A DNA stretch of 64,000 bases from Triops longicaudatus (GCA_022885665.1 JAGQDJ010000199.1:28389-92388); one strand, 5' to 3'. Numbered from the stretch's first letter, positions 34,676-43,256 are shown. Numbers and translations: made by a program. Notes: generated from the sequence alone by a model not told the origin.

Positions 34676-36520
34676 TCAAGGCCCCTGTTTACCACCTACC
34701 CTTATGGGCTAATCACATGGGATTTTTTCGTCGTCTCCTCACCAAAATTGTTTCATATTTGCCCCAAAATTTCTCGACAATAAAGTTCAATAAAGTAATG
34801 CTCAATAGTTGTCATACATTAACATGTTCAAATTTTCCAAAAAGTTGATGGTAAATTATCAGCGATTTGACAACTTGTTAAGAATTTTTACGAAGAGGAA
34901 AATATTTTCCCCCGACCATTTCATACATATTTAAGAAAGAGAATTTTCAGTGAATTAATATGTAGAACCAATTGGACGAAGATTTTAAGTGTTTCTGCCA
35001 GAAATCTCAGAAAATTACCAACATTATTTTTTAAGTAGTTTGATTTGTTGGTAGGTATAATTAAGCAGAACTTTACTGTCACGGAAGTGTCAAAAAATAT
35101 TAGAAAGTTTTTGTGAAATGCATCTGAAACTTTTCACGCCATTTCCAAGGTTAATTCCCAATAATGAATTAACTTTCCTAATATTCGTATACAATTATAT
35201 TGTTGCAAGAATTTTTTCTGTTGTAAAGGTTTTTATTTTTTTTTAAAGAATTATTCACGGGATATTTTGTCATTTAATCCCTAACCATATTTAATTTTCC
35301 TTGTGTTAATTTGTATTCTTAATTTTTTTCACGGTTAGTTGTGACTTTTAAGGTTGTTTTTACCTATGAACAAATTTTGGTTCACTTCAGCTAGCGTCAG
35401 CACATTTTTACTGCCGTAGCTTTGTTTACTGAAAAAAAAAAACTATCTGTAACCTAAAGTAAAGTCATGTTGACCTGCTTGAGCCCATATTTTCACTGGA
35501 ATCTGTAACCGTGGCGAAACTAACGGGCGGACTATTCTGCGAACTGCCAGGTTGCTATTGCAGTTTTATTACTGTGTAATTGTAAACTGGAGTGTCATGC
35601 TGAAATATGCTTATAGAACGGTCGGTACACCCATGATGATACCCAGTGGCATATTTTCCTACCAAACTACAGTTAGGTCGCCAAGAATGGTTAAAAATCC
35701 AAGTGAAAACGTGGTCAAACCTTGTGTATTATAACTAGGTCAGGTTAAAAGTTTTATTGTCTTAATTGGCTTAGTTATGCGTAATCTAGTAAGTAATCCG
35801 ATCTGCTTTTTGTATGTACAAAATATTCTTAAATGAAGGCAAGAGCGCTGTAATTAAATCAGTGGAGGACTTAACTGTTACATTTTTCACTTTTACTAAT
35901 GATTGATGGTTTATATGTAGGCTATCCGTGGACGCTGGTATTCAGTACGGCACAGCATGGCTTTAGCCTCAATTCCATGTACCGGAAGATGGCCAAGGTG
36001 AATAGCCCCATCCTCTTAGTCATTGAAGATACCCAAGGACATGTAAGTACCGTTTGGTTCTCTGGAAAGGTCGAAAAGGGTTAAAAGTAGGATGGGCTAA
36101 TTGAACCTTTCTCTTTTACTTTTATGGAGCAGGTTTTCGGTGCATTGACTTCATGTGAATTGCGAGTTAGCGAACTATTTTACGGCACGGGGGAGTCGTA
36201 CTTATTTGCATTTACTCCCGAATTGAAGGTCTTTGGATGGACAGGGGAGAATACTTATTTCGTAAAAGGCAACAATGAAAGCATTGCCATCGGAGCTGGA
36301 GAGTAAGTTTTCGATATTATAAATGTATATTTTTTCTCTTATTTTGTAACCTATTGATTAATGTATCTATTTTTTGAATTCTAGTGGGAAGTTCGGATTA
36401 TGGTTGGATGGTGACCTGTACCAAGGTCGTACGCAACCTTGCAAAACCTTTGGGAACGATCCGTTAACACCAGACGAGGACTTTTTAGTTCGAGCTTTGG
36501 AATGCTGGGCTTTCTTGTGA
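5261..36520 (+). CDS. OXR1: OXR1/NCOA7/mustard-like LysM-GRAM-TLDc protein (whole gene)
   Basis: Exons by phase-consistent GT-AG splicing: 5261-6012 or 10037-11607 (alternative first exons), 17330-17430, 21103-21218, 22517-22781, 23506-23732, 24135-24322, 24849-25869, 26423-26547, 26777-26902, 27098-27246, 27908-28070, 29223-29481, 34497-34638, 35921-36042, 36133-36302, 36385-36520. With exon 1a the sum is 4062 nt (1353 residues); with 1b it is 4881 nt (1626 residues); both divide by three. Domain order in the 1a form is a disordered N-terminus, LysM about 320-370, GRAM/PH-like about 475-580, a long disordered acidic linker, a conserved central segment, and TLDc about 1180-1353. This is the full architecture of animal OXR1 and NCOA7 (mustard in Drosophila). 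Known for the family: protection against oxidative stress, and TLDc binding to the V-ATPase. The exon structure is inferred from signals and homology, not from transcripts. Confidence 0.93.
6013..10036. other. Intron between alternative first exons, no gene seen
   Basis: AT-rich sequence without a convincing coding segment or identifiable transposon. The upstream part of exon 1b (about 9.8-10.0 kb) presumably holds its own promoter, because 1b begins with an ATG and has no obvious splice acceptor in use. Confidence 0.4.
10037..11607 (+). CDS. OXR1: OXR1-like alternative first coding exon 1b (long, Ser/Arg/Pro-rich)
   Basis: An uninterrupted 523-codon exon plus two bases, starting MSVSCGGISVP and ending at donor GTAGAA (11608), in the same phase as exon 1a. 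Its GC content is higher than that of the flanking introns. It is rich in basic-serine motifs that recur: RSRSKSESRKSS, RQRSKSESRSS, RPRSYSEN, RPRSESYD and RPRSRKSFSGD are spaced along the exon and resemble clustered phosphorylation or 14-3-3-type sites. No folded domain is recognisable. With the shared exons it would encode 1626 residues. The donor is weaker than that of exon 1a, so use of 1b may be tissue-specific (inference). Confidence 0.8.
12230..12397. mobile_element. hAT-type MITE, 168 bp, complete with 8-bp TSD
   Basis: Terminal inverted repeats are perfect over 16 bp: it begins CAGTGGTGCCCAACCT and ends AGGTTGGGCACCACTG. It is flanked by the exact 8-bp direct repeat GTGTAGGA at 12222-12229 and 12398-12405. 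The CAGTGGT terminus and 8-bp duplication are diagnostic of the hAT superfamily. There is no coding capacity, so it must have been moved by a transposase in trans. The perfect TSD and TIRs indicate a fairly recent insertion. Confidence 0.93.
13221..13340. repeat. 30-bp tandem repeat, about 4 copies
   Basis: The phrase AAGTCTCTTACATCC recurs at exactly 30-bp intervals (13251, 13281, 13311), with a diverged first unit at 13221. Each unit also carries a GGTCTT/GGTCGT core. It lies inside the intron upstream of the exon at 17330. Confidence 0.85.
16013..16335. mobile_element. pogo/Tigger-like MITE
   Basis: Begins CAGTAGAATCTTGAGATAACG and ends with the imperfect inverse (CGTTAAAAAGAGATTTCACTG), flanked by TA on both sides (16011-16012 and 16336-16337). 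The CAGT...ACTG ends, ATAACGAA-type inner TIR and TA target duplication match the pogo branch of Tc1/mariner. It is non-coding. Two similar, more diverged pieces occur at 16411 and 23771. Confidence 0.7.
16411..16583. mobile_element. Diverged pogo-like MITE
   Basis: The left end CAGTAAGCTCTCATTATAAC is preceded by TA, and a right-side inverse CCGTTATAACGAGATTTTAT lies near 16560-16580. The right terminus is decayed, so the end coordinate is approximate. It lies 75 bp from the pogo-like element at 16013-16335. Confidence 0.5.
17330..21218 (+). CDS. OXR1: OXR1-like exons 17330-17430 and 21103-21218 (first shared exons)
   Basis: The first shared exon (101 nt) lies between TTTTTGTAG and GTAAGTGC and reads T-K-S-R-S-V-D-Q-S-L. 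The second (116 nt) lies between CGTTGCAG and GTGAGTTG and ends E-D-T-A-M-Y-T, the beginning of the LysM domain, which continues with V-Q-A-S-D-T-L in the next exon. Phases 1-2 and 0 fit without adjustment. The second exon is Ser/Gly/Pro-rich and probably a flexible linker. All alternative N-termini converge here. Confidence 0.85.
18420..19450. repeat. Degenerate satellite with period about 105-125 bp
   Basis: A core resembling GTAGGTCCCTCAAGCTNCAAAAC recurs near 18442, 18561, 18668, 18774, 18955, 19073, 19181, 19304 and 19420. Each core is followed by a purine-rich GGAAAGAAGG/AAAAGCAA segment and a TTACTN-type stretch. Spacings are 106-123 bp, with one gap of 181. Many units also contain TAGGACCTA-like inverted copies of the GTAGGTCC word, giving local palindromes. 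No open frame is preserved, so it is satellite-like and old. Confidence 0.75.
20464..20940 (-). other. Unassigned 158-codon open frame in a GC-rich intronic patch
   Basis: An uninterrupted minus-strand frame with mixed composition (starts MPKNMPSIDFG; contains a CCC cluster and a C-terminal FADEARRF). I do not recognise a family. It lies wholly within an intron of the OXR1-like gene, has no promoter or splice sites that I can point to, and the local GC content alone makes long open frames likelier. It may be a fragment of a transposable element. Confidence 0.2.
21219..22516. other. Intron, no feature seen
   Basis: AT-rich sequence between the two exons that together encode the LysM domain. 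No repeats or coding segments stand out. Confidence 0.5.
22517..22781 (+). CDS. OXR1: OXR1-like LysM exon
   Basis: Acceptor TGTGACAG, donor GTAATT, 265 nt. Joined to the preceding Y-T it reads V-Q-A-S-D-T-L-T-S-L-A-A-R-F-D, then ITPSELAALNRL and FPGQVLYVPRK. That is a complete LysM signature: the YTV start, DTL, a helix before the PSELxxLN turn, and the closing GQxLYVP strand. LysM binds glycans in bacteria and plants; in cytoplasmic OXR1/NCOA7 proteins its ligand is not established. The remainder of the exon is a Ser/Pro/Glu linker. Confidence 0.95.
22782..23505. other. Intron, no feature seen
   Basis: AT-rich. It contains the polypyrimidine tract at about 23460-23485 that defines the acceptor TAG at 23505. 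Confidence 0.5.
23506..24322 (+). CDS. OXR1: OXR1-like GRAM/PH-like domain exons (23506-23732, 24135-24322)
   Basis: The first exon starts after a pyrimidine tract and TAG, and ends at I-T-D-G-Q before GTAAAT. The second starts G-V-V-A-G-V-L-L-V-T-P and ends H-M-R-L-S-D before GTAACA. Together with the first residues of the next exon (LYYPLECPLY) they carry the hallmarks of the OXR1/NCOA7 GRAM-like module: FLKINVRHITDGQ, then LMFDPNVSDPLVIENG, then YGVIAPLE. Such modules usually contact phosphoinositides or proteins; the role here is inferred from the family. The N-terminal half of the first exon is low-complexity linker. Confidence 0.93.
23771..23914. mobile_element. Short pogo-like MITE
   Basis: The left part AATCCCGTTATAACGAAC and the right part GTTATAGCGAGATTCTACT form an imperfect inverted repeat of the same type as the elements at 16.0 and 16.4 kb. 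TA dinucleotides lie at both edges. Ends are approximate. Confidence 0.5.
24323..24848. other. Intron with a TATG microsatellite
   Basis: AT-rich intron ending TTATTTAG. About six copies of TATG occur at roughly 24801-24824, just upstream of the acceptor region. Confidence 0.6.
24849..25869 (+). CDS. OXR1: OXR1-like large disordered exon
   Basis: This 1021-nt exon begins by completing the GRAM-like domain (SLEVNKPDLYYPLECPLY). It continues for about 300 residues of Ser/Pro/Glu/Asp/Asn-rich, probably disordered sequence before donor GTACAT at 25870. Pro-rich patches (FGEVPPPQSQEP, NVAPPPSPREV, SSWASPRSASP-like) suggest kinase or SH3-type docking, but no domain can be named. The same position holds a long variable linker in other OXR1-family proteins. 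The downstream exon at 26423 resumes conserved sequence (MLKRLSYPLVW) in phase 0. Confidence 0.88.
25870..26422. other. Intron with a CGCGTAAAGCG repeat fragment
   Basis: A GTCGCGTAAAGCGAGAT motif near 26034-26050 matches the palindromic dispersed repeat seen twice in the 5-kb intron (30836-30884 and 31198-31246). No coding content is seen. Confidence 0.4.
26423..27246 (+). CDS. OXR1: OXR1-like exons 26423-26547, 26777-26902, 27098-27246
   Basis: The first exon begins MLKRLSYPLVWMGES, a conserved post-GRAM motif. The second, spliced in phase 2, reads S-S-P-R-S-F-V-D-F-S-S-G-L-F. The third ends V-P-E-L-F-A-S-F-D, running into K-L-I-P-K-P-A-Q of the next exon. The second exon is in a different genomic frame from long open frames nearby, so simple frame scanning misses it; phase and homology both support it. 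Its acceptor (GCGTTTAG) has a poor pyrimidine tract. Confidence 0.85.
27247..27907. other. Intron, no feature seen
   Basis: AT-rich sequence with no recognisable repeat or coding segment. Confidence 0.5.
27908..29481 (+). CDS. OXR1: OXR1-like conserved central exons (27908-28070, 29223-29481)
   Basis: The first exon encodes LIPKPAQACEDPPLYLRIRM then RPEYWFSIPRDR, and the second ADHLFRFFLLWTPNVYG. This PPLYL...PEYWF...W-P-x-V-Y-G block is conserved in OXR1 and NCOA7 between the linker and TLDc; its function is undefined. The second exon ends with an acidic run (DGEDDETEDDDRG) and K-E-S-W-E before donor GTAAGC. Splicing in phase 0 to the exon at 34497 yields S-W-E-I-V-S, matching the vertebrate pattern. 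This supports skipping the intervening 5 kb. Confidence 0.92.
28707..28872. mobile_element. hAT-type MITE, 166 bp, complete with 8-bp TSD
   Basis: Begins CAGAGGCGTCGTGC and ends GCACGACGCCACTG, a 14-bp TIR with one mismatch, and is flanked by the exact 8-bp repeat AAAACAGG (28699-28706 and 28873-28880). The interior has G- and C-runs (GGGGGGCCCGGGCCCCCCC and a C12-type run) that could fold into a hairpin. It is in the intron 28071-29222. It is a different family from the MITE at 12230, judged by TIR sequence, but of the same superfamily. Confidence 0.9.
33112..33185. repeat. 38-bp tandem duplication
   Basis: The phrase ATGGTTTGGTACGTTCTGTC and the following CATCTGTGTATT occur twice, 38 bp apart, with nearly no divergence. 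It is a recent local slippage or duplication inside the intron. Confidence 0.85.
33643..33715. repeat. Degenerate TAACC (TTAGG-like) patch
   Basis: Irregular repeats of AACCTAACCT, AACTAACCTAACT and TAACCTAACC occur over about 70 bp. This is the complementary strand of TTAGG, the common arthropod telomere repeat, as seen in interstitial patches. It is degenerate and short, so it is only a weak taxonomic hint. Confidence 0.6.
34497..36520 (+). CDS. OXR1: OXR1-like TLDc domain exons and stop
   Basis: Exons 34497-34638, 35921-36042, 36133-36302 and 36385-36520 encode a complete TLDc domain. It runs from LPARAEGYPWTLVFST through HGFSLNSMYRKM, SPILLVIEDT, VFGALTS, FYGTGESYLFAF, ELKVFGWTGEN and FVKGN to KFGLWLDGDLYQG and CKTFGN, and ends in ECWAFL-stop. 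Every conserved TLDc block is present and undisrupted, so the domain should be functional. TLDc proteins bind the peripheral V1 part of the V-ATPase and are linked to oxidative-stress resistance (family knowledge). The first exon's donor is GTATTT directly followed by 33 T. Confidence 0.96.
34642..34674 (+). promoter_or_regulatory. T33 tract immediately after a weak 5' splice site
   Basis: The donor of exon 34497-34638 reads G/GTA followed by 33 T. U-rich sequence directly downstream of a weak donor is the known binding context of TIA-1/TIAR proteins, which help U1 recruitment. It could also simply be a homopolymer expansion. Confidence 0.35.
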
Positions 36521-38457
36521 TTTGTTGTTCTTTCCTTTCCAAATTTTTTTAATAATATAATGGAGTATTTTTGACAAAAATGTCTAAATCCTGTTGAACT
36601 AGAACAAAGTTGGAAGGAAAAGAAGAGAAAAATGACAACCTCGCCAAATAGTAATTAAATTCAACAGTGCTATCCGTTTCTAAGTTTTTCTTTTCTAAAA
36701 GCGGGACTGCTCAAAAAAGAAACCAAAACTCTTCGATTTCGGTATTTTGAATGTCCTTGTTTTCTGAGTTGAAAAAATAAAAACCACCACGAAAAAGTTG
36801 GCTGTTAGATAGGCTCCACCCCCTTTGCACTGGAAAGCACGCGCTATGTGTGAATAGTTAGGATTTCGGTGGAAAAAAGTGGAGGCACATTTGAAATATT
36901 AAAATAATACCAAGACACGACTGTTAAGTGTACAGTATACAGATTGTTAAACAGTGTTAGAAGTAAGAGTACTGATTGGCAAAAATTTTTACCGATTTTT
37001 GCCCCGTAGCATTGTACGGCTATGGAGTAGAAGAATATTCAGAATGCTGAACATAGAAAGTTGAGAGAACGAAGAAATTGATGCATGTATTATTCCCAAG
37101 CCAATACTTGTACTCATCCCATTGAAATAGTATACATTTGTTGTTGGGACACAGTCACGTTCAATTATTTATTCGATATAAAACATTACGTAATTCAAGT
37201 TATTCAATTATTTTCTTTTTAGTTGGCCATGCTTGAGCTTCACTCATTACCGCCCTTGTATTGGGAGCAAGATTTTTTTTAGGGGGAAAGTACAGTACAT
37301 TTGTTGCGAGAGAAAATCTTATAACAGATTTAAATATGAATAGAGAAATACGCCGTTAAAAGAAATACATTATAACATTTTGGTTTGTTCACAAAGGGTC
37401 AGTTATTCAGATTTGTTAATATCAATAAATAGATAAAGTTACCTTTGCGTTTGATTCTGAAGGACCCGAGCTACATGCGATTCTGTGTCAACCTACGTCT
37501 GATACGCAGCAAATCCTGTATTACATACATCAAAGAAGTTACATTGAACGCTTTTTCTGGGGACATTTTGGTCAACAATTCACAACAAGAGACGAAAAAA
37601 GGACAGAAGTGGTGGTGGTGGGGGGGGGGGGATGGAAATTGTGTTCAACAGCGTTGATTCACGTCATTGCGACTCTCGTTAAAGCTTTCATCAACAGGTT
37701 CTATTTCTCCCTAAAAACGGAGCTGTAATTGTCGTGACGTAGGAAAATAAAACCTTATCTTAGATGCTTTTACTAACTTTCGCGAGTAAAGATACATTGG
37801 GCGAAGAAAACGTCGACAGAGCGCATGATAGAAACCTAGGACTGTTTGAATTTGGCGCTAGTCGTCAAACGCGATCCCATCGCTTCACAACAACAATGCT
37901 CGTAGTGCAGGAGCACTCAAATACACGTGCTATTTCGAAAGTAGTACAATTGACAGAAAGTGTTCCTGTGTTTCAAGGCGCAGCCAAGGCATCTTATTAG
38001 ACTTAAACGCATACGTAATATACTTCAGGTACACTTAAATTAAGCTGATAAAATCTTACAATAATTACAAAAACATATTTTTCGTTCAAGTAGGAAGCAC
38101 AAGCGCTTTGTAGAGACTTCATCTATGAAATGAACAAGACGCGTTCTCCCTTTTGCAAGTCTCCACACTCTGTACTTTGTTTCACAGATTGGGACACTAA
38201 AAAAATTTGGCAAGTAGAAGGGTTTGGTAATGTGTAAAACCACAAAATTAGCTCAAGTAAAAAATAAGTAAAATGGACGATAAATAAGTTTAATAAACGG
38301 GTAAATAGTTAAGTAATGTAATAGTGAGCTAGTTATAATTTAATGATTATATGTAAAATTCGAAATAAGAAAAATATTGAGAATTATATCGTAAGACTTG
38401 AAAGCCGATTTTGACCATTTTTTCTTTTTCCAGGAAAATTTATATTGATTCGATACC
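36521..38457. other. 3' UTR of the OXR1-like gene and intergenic DNA
   Basis: Possible poly(A) signals are ATTAAA near 36654 and AATAAA near 36777. A GTGG/G-run low-complexity tract lies at about 37610-37630. A pyrimidine tract and CCAG at about 38420-38434 suggest that the next gene has a non-coding 5' exon spliced shortly before its ATG at 38458. Confidence 0.45.
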
Positions 38458-41204
38458 ATGGATCCCCAGTTTACTTACTTAACTCCTTTTGATTTCGAGT
38501 GGAGTTTGGAGCACTACCCTCTTCTGGTGTCCCCTTTATCAAGTTTAGCGCTAGAACAATTAGCAAGAAACTTTACCAACGCGTTACTCTCTTTCCCTGA
38601 ATTTCGTGACCCTGTCAAGTCCGAAGAAACTCCAGAATCGCACGAAGCCGCAGAATTTCTCGACTACGCTCGTTGTCTACTAGAAGAAATTCCTGGACAC
38701 GTAGGAGACATAGTGACTTCGAAGCTCCTAGCAAAATTAGATGCCGGTATCAGTACTACTAAAGAAAAAACGGTGCGAATTAAACCGTCGGTGCTTGTTG
38801 CCATAATTGGTACCAATGCTCTCACCTCCTTGTCCCTTACTTTGCCTTGTTCGCTTCACAACTCCACTTTAAACCGAAACATTTTGGATAATATCGCTTT
38901 CAAATGCGTAAATTTGAAAGAATTAACGCTCAATCTCCGGTATATCTATACCTGCGACGATAGAACGGACTATTGGAGGCCGTTAGAAAAGCTGACGTCG
39001 TTAGAATCCCTAACGCTTACCGATGGGTTGTTGCCTTACAATTGGAATGTCTCTTTAACATTAAATTCTCTGATTTTAAAAAGAATTGCTGCTTCTCCGT
39101 ACAAGATCTTGGCATTATTTCTTCGACCGGAGTTCAAATCCAAGGCCTTGGCGGTTGAACCTTGGACGACGCATGTTTGGCTACCAGTACGGTCCAGTCC
39201 TATTTCTATGGGTGATCTAATGCACTGTGCCCAAAGCGAAGGGTGCTTATTACCTTTCAGCCGGACGCTGACAAAACTAGTCGTTGAGCAGAGCGCATTT
39301 CCGTCCATTTGGACATCCGGTACTGCAGCGTTTCTGCTACTGGCGTGCCCAATCTTGAAACACTTCGAGACTAATGTCGTATTTCCTTACGGACAAGCTG
39401 TCAAACTCTTGAAAAATGGGATGGAAACGGCTCCTAGGAGTTTTAGCTTAACTCAGCTGTATACCGTTCTCGAGTTACAAGAGAATGTCCGAGCAGTGAT
39501 CCAAGCCACGCCCCATAGTGCAGAAATTGTAATCCAGGGCGCGTCGGAAGATGGTGGCTCGCTCCTAATGGAAGATGTCACCATGCCAGGCTTATTGCTG
39601 CATAGGTTTATGGAAGCAGTTGGTGAAAAAGTAAGTTCAGGCCATAGCCAATCATGAAATCCCAATATTTGACTGGCTATACAAAAGCAAAACTAGAGTT
39701 TTCGCGTTTTGTTTATTTATTTTTTATCCGCGAGTTGCGGTTATATATCATTATGATTTATTTTTACGTATAAGGCTTATTCCAAAATAGGCATCTTGTT
39801 GGGTTACTAGTGTCGTCATTAGAGAATCACCATGTCTGGTGGTCTGTTTAGCTTCTGCAGCTCATAATACTTGTGAACCTATAGTTCGTGGTTCGCGTGA
39901 TAACAACCATTTTTACCACGTTCTTTATTAGCTAGACAAGTCCTGTATGTCCTTTTTGTATCCTTCGCGTAATGCTACTGAGTTTTACCAAATATGCTTC
40001 ATTTGGACTTAAATATTCACAAACCAAGCTAAATTTAAAAGGCAGTGGACACCAAAAACATTTATTGAGATTTCGACGGATTTTTATTGTACGCATTATT
40101 CGAATAACACAGAATTTTGTGTAATTTTTTTCCGACGAGACATTCCGGAGTTATTGCCTTGCGAAGTTGGCCGCGCGAACGTGGTGTCACGCGGGGATAA
40201 AACACGCCACATCAAGACATCACGTGGTCTCGCTGAACCAACAAAAAAACGCGATTTTCGTGCCCGGACGTGCCGTATTGTCCCCCCCCGTTACGTCATA
40301 GTATCACGTGACCGCGCTGAATATTTTCTTGTTCCATGAATATCTTCATTATTATTTCGCGCTGATACAAATAAGCATATATCTGGAAACTAGAATTTTG
40401 CTCTTTTTCATAAGACAAAATTGTTTTTGGTGTCCATTGCCCATTAAATCTGCATAGCCAAGCTACGGGAAAAAATAAAAGCTCCAGACGTGGTAGTTTC
40501 TCTCGCAGCGCCTCTAGTCAAGCAACTGTAGTATACCCTGTTAGTTCATCATTTTCATTTATTGTTACTTTCTACTTAAATGTGTCTCGTTTTCTGGTCT
40601 TACGAATTTGTAATTTTTGGAATTCCAGGCTGCTATATTGCCCGTTACTCTAAAAGGGTTCAACATCATGTTTTTGGAAGATTTTGCCGCGCTTTCAACA
40701 GTTCGCCATCTACGATTGGAAGAAAGCTCGATGCTGGTCAGGTATGCGGAGGAAGGTAGTGCAAGATTACCAGAAAATCAAGCTGTGTTGCAAAATCTGA
40801 AGCGGTTAGTTGTTGACGGGTGTTTGACGCTGTCTCCAGCTGGAGAGCGCGATTTACTATCCCAGTGTCCCAATTTGGAAGAATTGTACTTGCAGTGTAT
40901 CCATTTCTGCAGTAGTGGAAAACATTTGGTGAAATTTGCGAGACGTTATTGGAAGAAACTAAAGGTTTTCTTCCTAAAAACGGAGGAAGAAATTACATGG
41001 GACTTCGACGACGTCATTGCGTTAGTAAACGCTTGTCCGCAGCTAAAGGTTTTAACCCTCCCGTATAGTTTTTTGGAGTGTTACTCGGATAGAAAGGCGT
41101 TCACAGATTTGAGTATGTTGACGGAAGAGAGAGGCATGCAGCTACGTTTTGCGAAACCGCATCAAGGCAAATTGTATTGTGAAGAAGAATTGGATGACTG
41201 GTAG
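38458..41204 (+). CDS. Leucine-rich-repeat protein, two exons, 582 residues
   Basis: Exon 1 (38458-39630) starts MDPQFTYLTP in a good context (ATACCATGG) and ends at donor GTAAGT in phase 0. Exon 2 (40629-41204) starts after TTCCAG. LRR-like segments include LTSLSLTL, LKELTLNL, LESLTLTDGL, LEELYLQC and LKVLTLPYSF, several with CP.L spacing (CPNLEELYL, CPQLKVLTL) typical of Cys-containing, F-box/ZYG11-type LRRs. The N-terminus has an SPLSSLALEQLARN segment (residues 25-38) that weakly resembles a BC-box, followed by a helical LLEEIPGHVGD stretch. It could be a ubiquitin-ligase substrate receptor, but that is inference. No signal peptide or membrane segment. Confidence 0.85.
40039..40443. mobile_element. 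405-bp TTAA-flanked element in the LRR gene intron
   Basis: Inverted repeats GGCAGTGGACACCAAAAACA (40041-40060) and its inverse ending GGTGTCCATTGCC (40422-40441) match over 20 bp with one mismatch. The element is bounded by TTAA at 40035-40038 and 40444-40447. TTAA duplication is used by piggyBac and Kolobok transposons; the termini are not of the usual piggyBac CCC type. The interior is GC-richer (CGCGCGAACG, GTCACGCGGGG) and non-coding. It fills 40% of the 998-bp intron. Confidence 0.75.
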
Positions 41205-42590
41205 TGTTAATGACAATTTTTGCACATTTGATTTAAAGTAAATCTCTGGATGTTGTGTAGTTCATGTTGATTTTCGAAATTTGTTTAAGATTGAAATTCG
41301 TCCAAAAATTTGCGGTTAAGACACCGTTTGTATTGGTTTACATTGATTTTTTTTTTCATTTGCTTTTTGGTTAATCATAGGGAAATAATGAAGTTTTTGA
41401 AGAGTGATTACTTCGAGATTAACAAAGCGAACTGATTTCAGTCACGACTACACGAACAGCACGGGAAGCTCATGGTGGTATTTCCGTCCTCATCGGTAGC
41501 TCGCGTTTTCGCCGTCGCAGCTTCGAAATTATCAGCATGAAGCCAGTTTGCACGATATAAAAATTTGAATATACGTGGACATTCTGTGGTTAAAGGCAAA
41601 TTGGTCTTTGTGTCAATTTCTATGAATTATTTCAAAAGAACGCTTAAAAGCAAAAACGAGTGTCATCATGGGATTTTAAATGGACTCGACAACTCGATCA
41701 AAATTTGAGGAAACTCTCGGTAATAGCGAAACGACTTTTAGTAGAGGAGGGTAGGGTAAAAAAACAACCTTACACGAAAGAAAAAAAAATGTGTGGCTGC
41801 ATAAAGTCACATCACACATCGTTAAGTAATTTTAAAAAAGTTGTTCGTGGAATGATTAAGGATTAATCGAGATATTCAATAATGCCTGATTTTGTCACAT
41901 ATCTTAAAGAAAATAGGTGATCTATTTTCGCCTGTTGCTTTCACTATAGACAAACACAAATTAAAAAAAAAAAAATATTTTTTAAAAGCTCAACGAATGA
42001 ACCTAAAGAAGATACAAAAAGCTCAGACACTATTGTCTCAAGCTAGAAGCACACAGTGACTTAACAGGGAGCAGAGATACACCTGCAATAAATGGTATGG
42101 CTAGGTTAACTGGAAGTGCTTTAATTGTTTGTTTGTTTTTTTTCGCTGATTTTTGTATTTCCTACCATTCGCCTCAATACGCGAAAGTCTTCGCGAGATG
42201 TTAAAAAATGTAATAATAATTAAAAACGTATCGCGTAACGGCAACGAGCATTAGCTCACACTTGGGCTCTAAATTGAAAAAAAAAATATATAATAAAATA
42301 AAAATAAAATAAAATAAAAAATAAAAAAACGCTTCAAAGTTTTGCCCAAGGCTTGTAAATTTCGTCCGCAATAAAGCCAACACTTCGTTATAGCTAATTT
42401 TAGCAACAGAATAATCTCAATTTAAATTTCGGACCATAGCGAAAGGAAGAGTATGGAAGACCATAAAAAACGATATTTCAACGAGGGAACGTGTGTATTG
42501 CGAAAATTCAACAAGATGAGAACGGAACAGATGCAGATGGATGTTAGAAGACGTCAAGTTCTGTTAACGGTAGGCATCGCAAATTCTTTT
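41205..42590. other. Intergenic DNA and start of the tandem duplication unit
   Basis: Unique sequence up to about 42078. From there, beginning ATACACCTGCAATAAATGG, it matches the spacers at 48826 onward and 60107 onward, marking the left edge of unit 1. A/T-rich simple sequence (AATAAAATAAAA) lies at 42280-42330. The end nearest 42590 is the 3' UTR of the minus-strand gene. Confidence 0.6.
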
Positions 42591-43256
42591 CTACCAGTGA
42601 TAGCCATAGTTGGAGTAGCCGTAGCTAGGGTAGTTGTAACCGTAGTTGGAGTAACCATAGCTAGGGTAGCGATAGCTGTAGCTAGGGTAAGCGGAAGTGT
42701 AGCCTTGGTAACGGTGGTACCGATATTCGTCACCGCTCAAGTCAGTGGGAGTGGCTTCGGCAGCTGGGGCAGCAGCAGCGTCGGTGTCACGGCGCCAACG
42801 GTGACCACCATAGTGACCACCGTAGTAGCTGCCGTAACCGTAGTTGGAAGGGTAGTAGCTACCGTAGTATCCAGGGTATCCACCATAACGGTGACCACTG
42901 TAATAACCGCCATATCCGTAAAGACGATGTTCCTCCGATTCTTGATCAGCAACCAACGCTTTGGGAGCTTCAGCAGCTACAACGCCATCTTGTGCTTCCA
43001 CGTCGCGACGACCACGATAGTAGTGGCCTCTGTATCCGCCGTGATAGCCACCTCGTCTGTAGTAACCCTTGTATTTGTGCTCTTCGGAAGCTTGGTCTTC
43101 GGCCAAAGCCACCACCACCAGTGCCAAAAGAATCTGCAAATAAACAATGTTAAGAAACTCTAATTTTTTAAATAAAAAATTACATATGACATTTATGTCG
43201 ACAAAATTATTCGAATAAAATTACAAGGATATTTAGATACTTACAAGGTATTTCAT
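42591..43256 (-). CDS. Secreted Tyr/Gly-rich multi-peptide precursor, copy A
   Basis: Two coding exons: 43256-43245 (12 nt, MKYL, donor GTAAGT) and 43133-42591 (acceptor TTTGCAG); 184 residues. Residues 1-15 are a signal peptide (MKYLILLALVVVALA, cleavage before E-D-Q). The mature part is modular: a basic Y/G/H-rich segment (16-47) ending R-G-R-R; an acidic/Ala spacer; a Y/G-rich segment (71-119) ending R-W-R-R; a second acidic/Ala spacer; and a Tyr-rich tail (140-184) with two copies of YPSYGYSNYGYN/H. Both RXRR sites fit furin cleavage and are followed by Asp. I recognise no named family. Plausible roles are antimicrobial peptides (compare nematode YGG-rich NLPs) or a tyrosine-crosslinked cuticle or secretion component. 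A TATA box lies upstream at 43332-43342. Confidence 0.88.

Noticed and set aside
42453..43163. A 236-codon Val/Ala-rich + strand frame, also present at 49245-49961 and 60515-61183
   Set aside because: It is the antisense of the Tyr/Gly-rich precursor genes: TAC and GGC codons read backwards give GTA and GCC, so a valine-rich open frame is automatic. The sense frame has the signal peptide, splice sites and TATA box.
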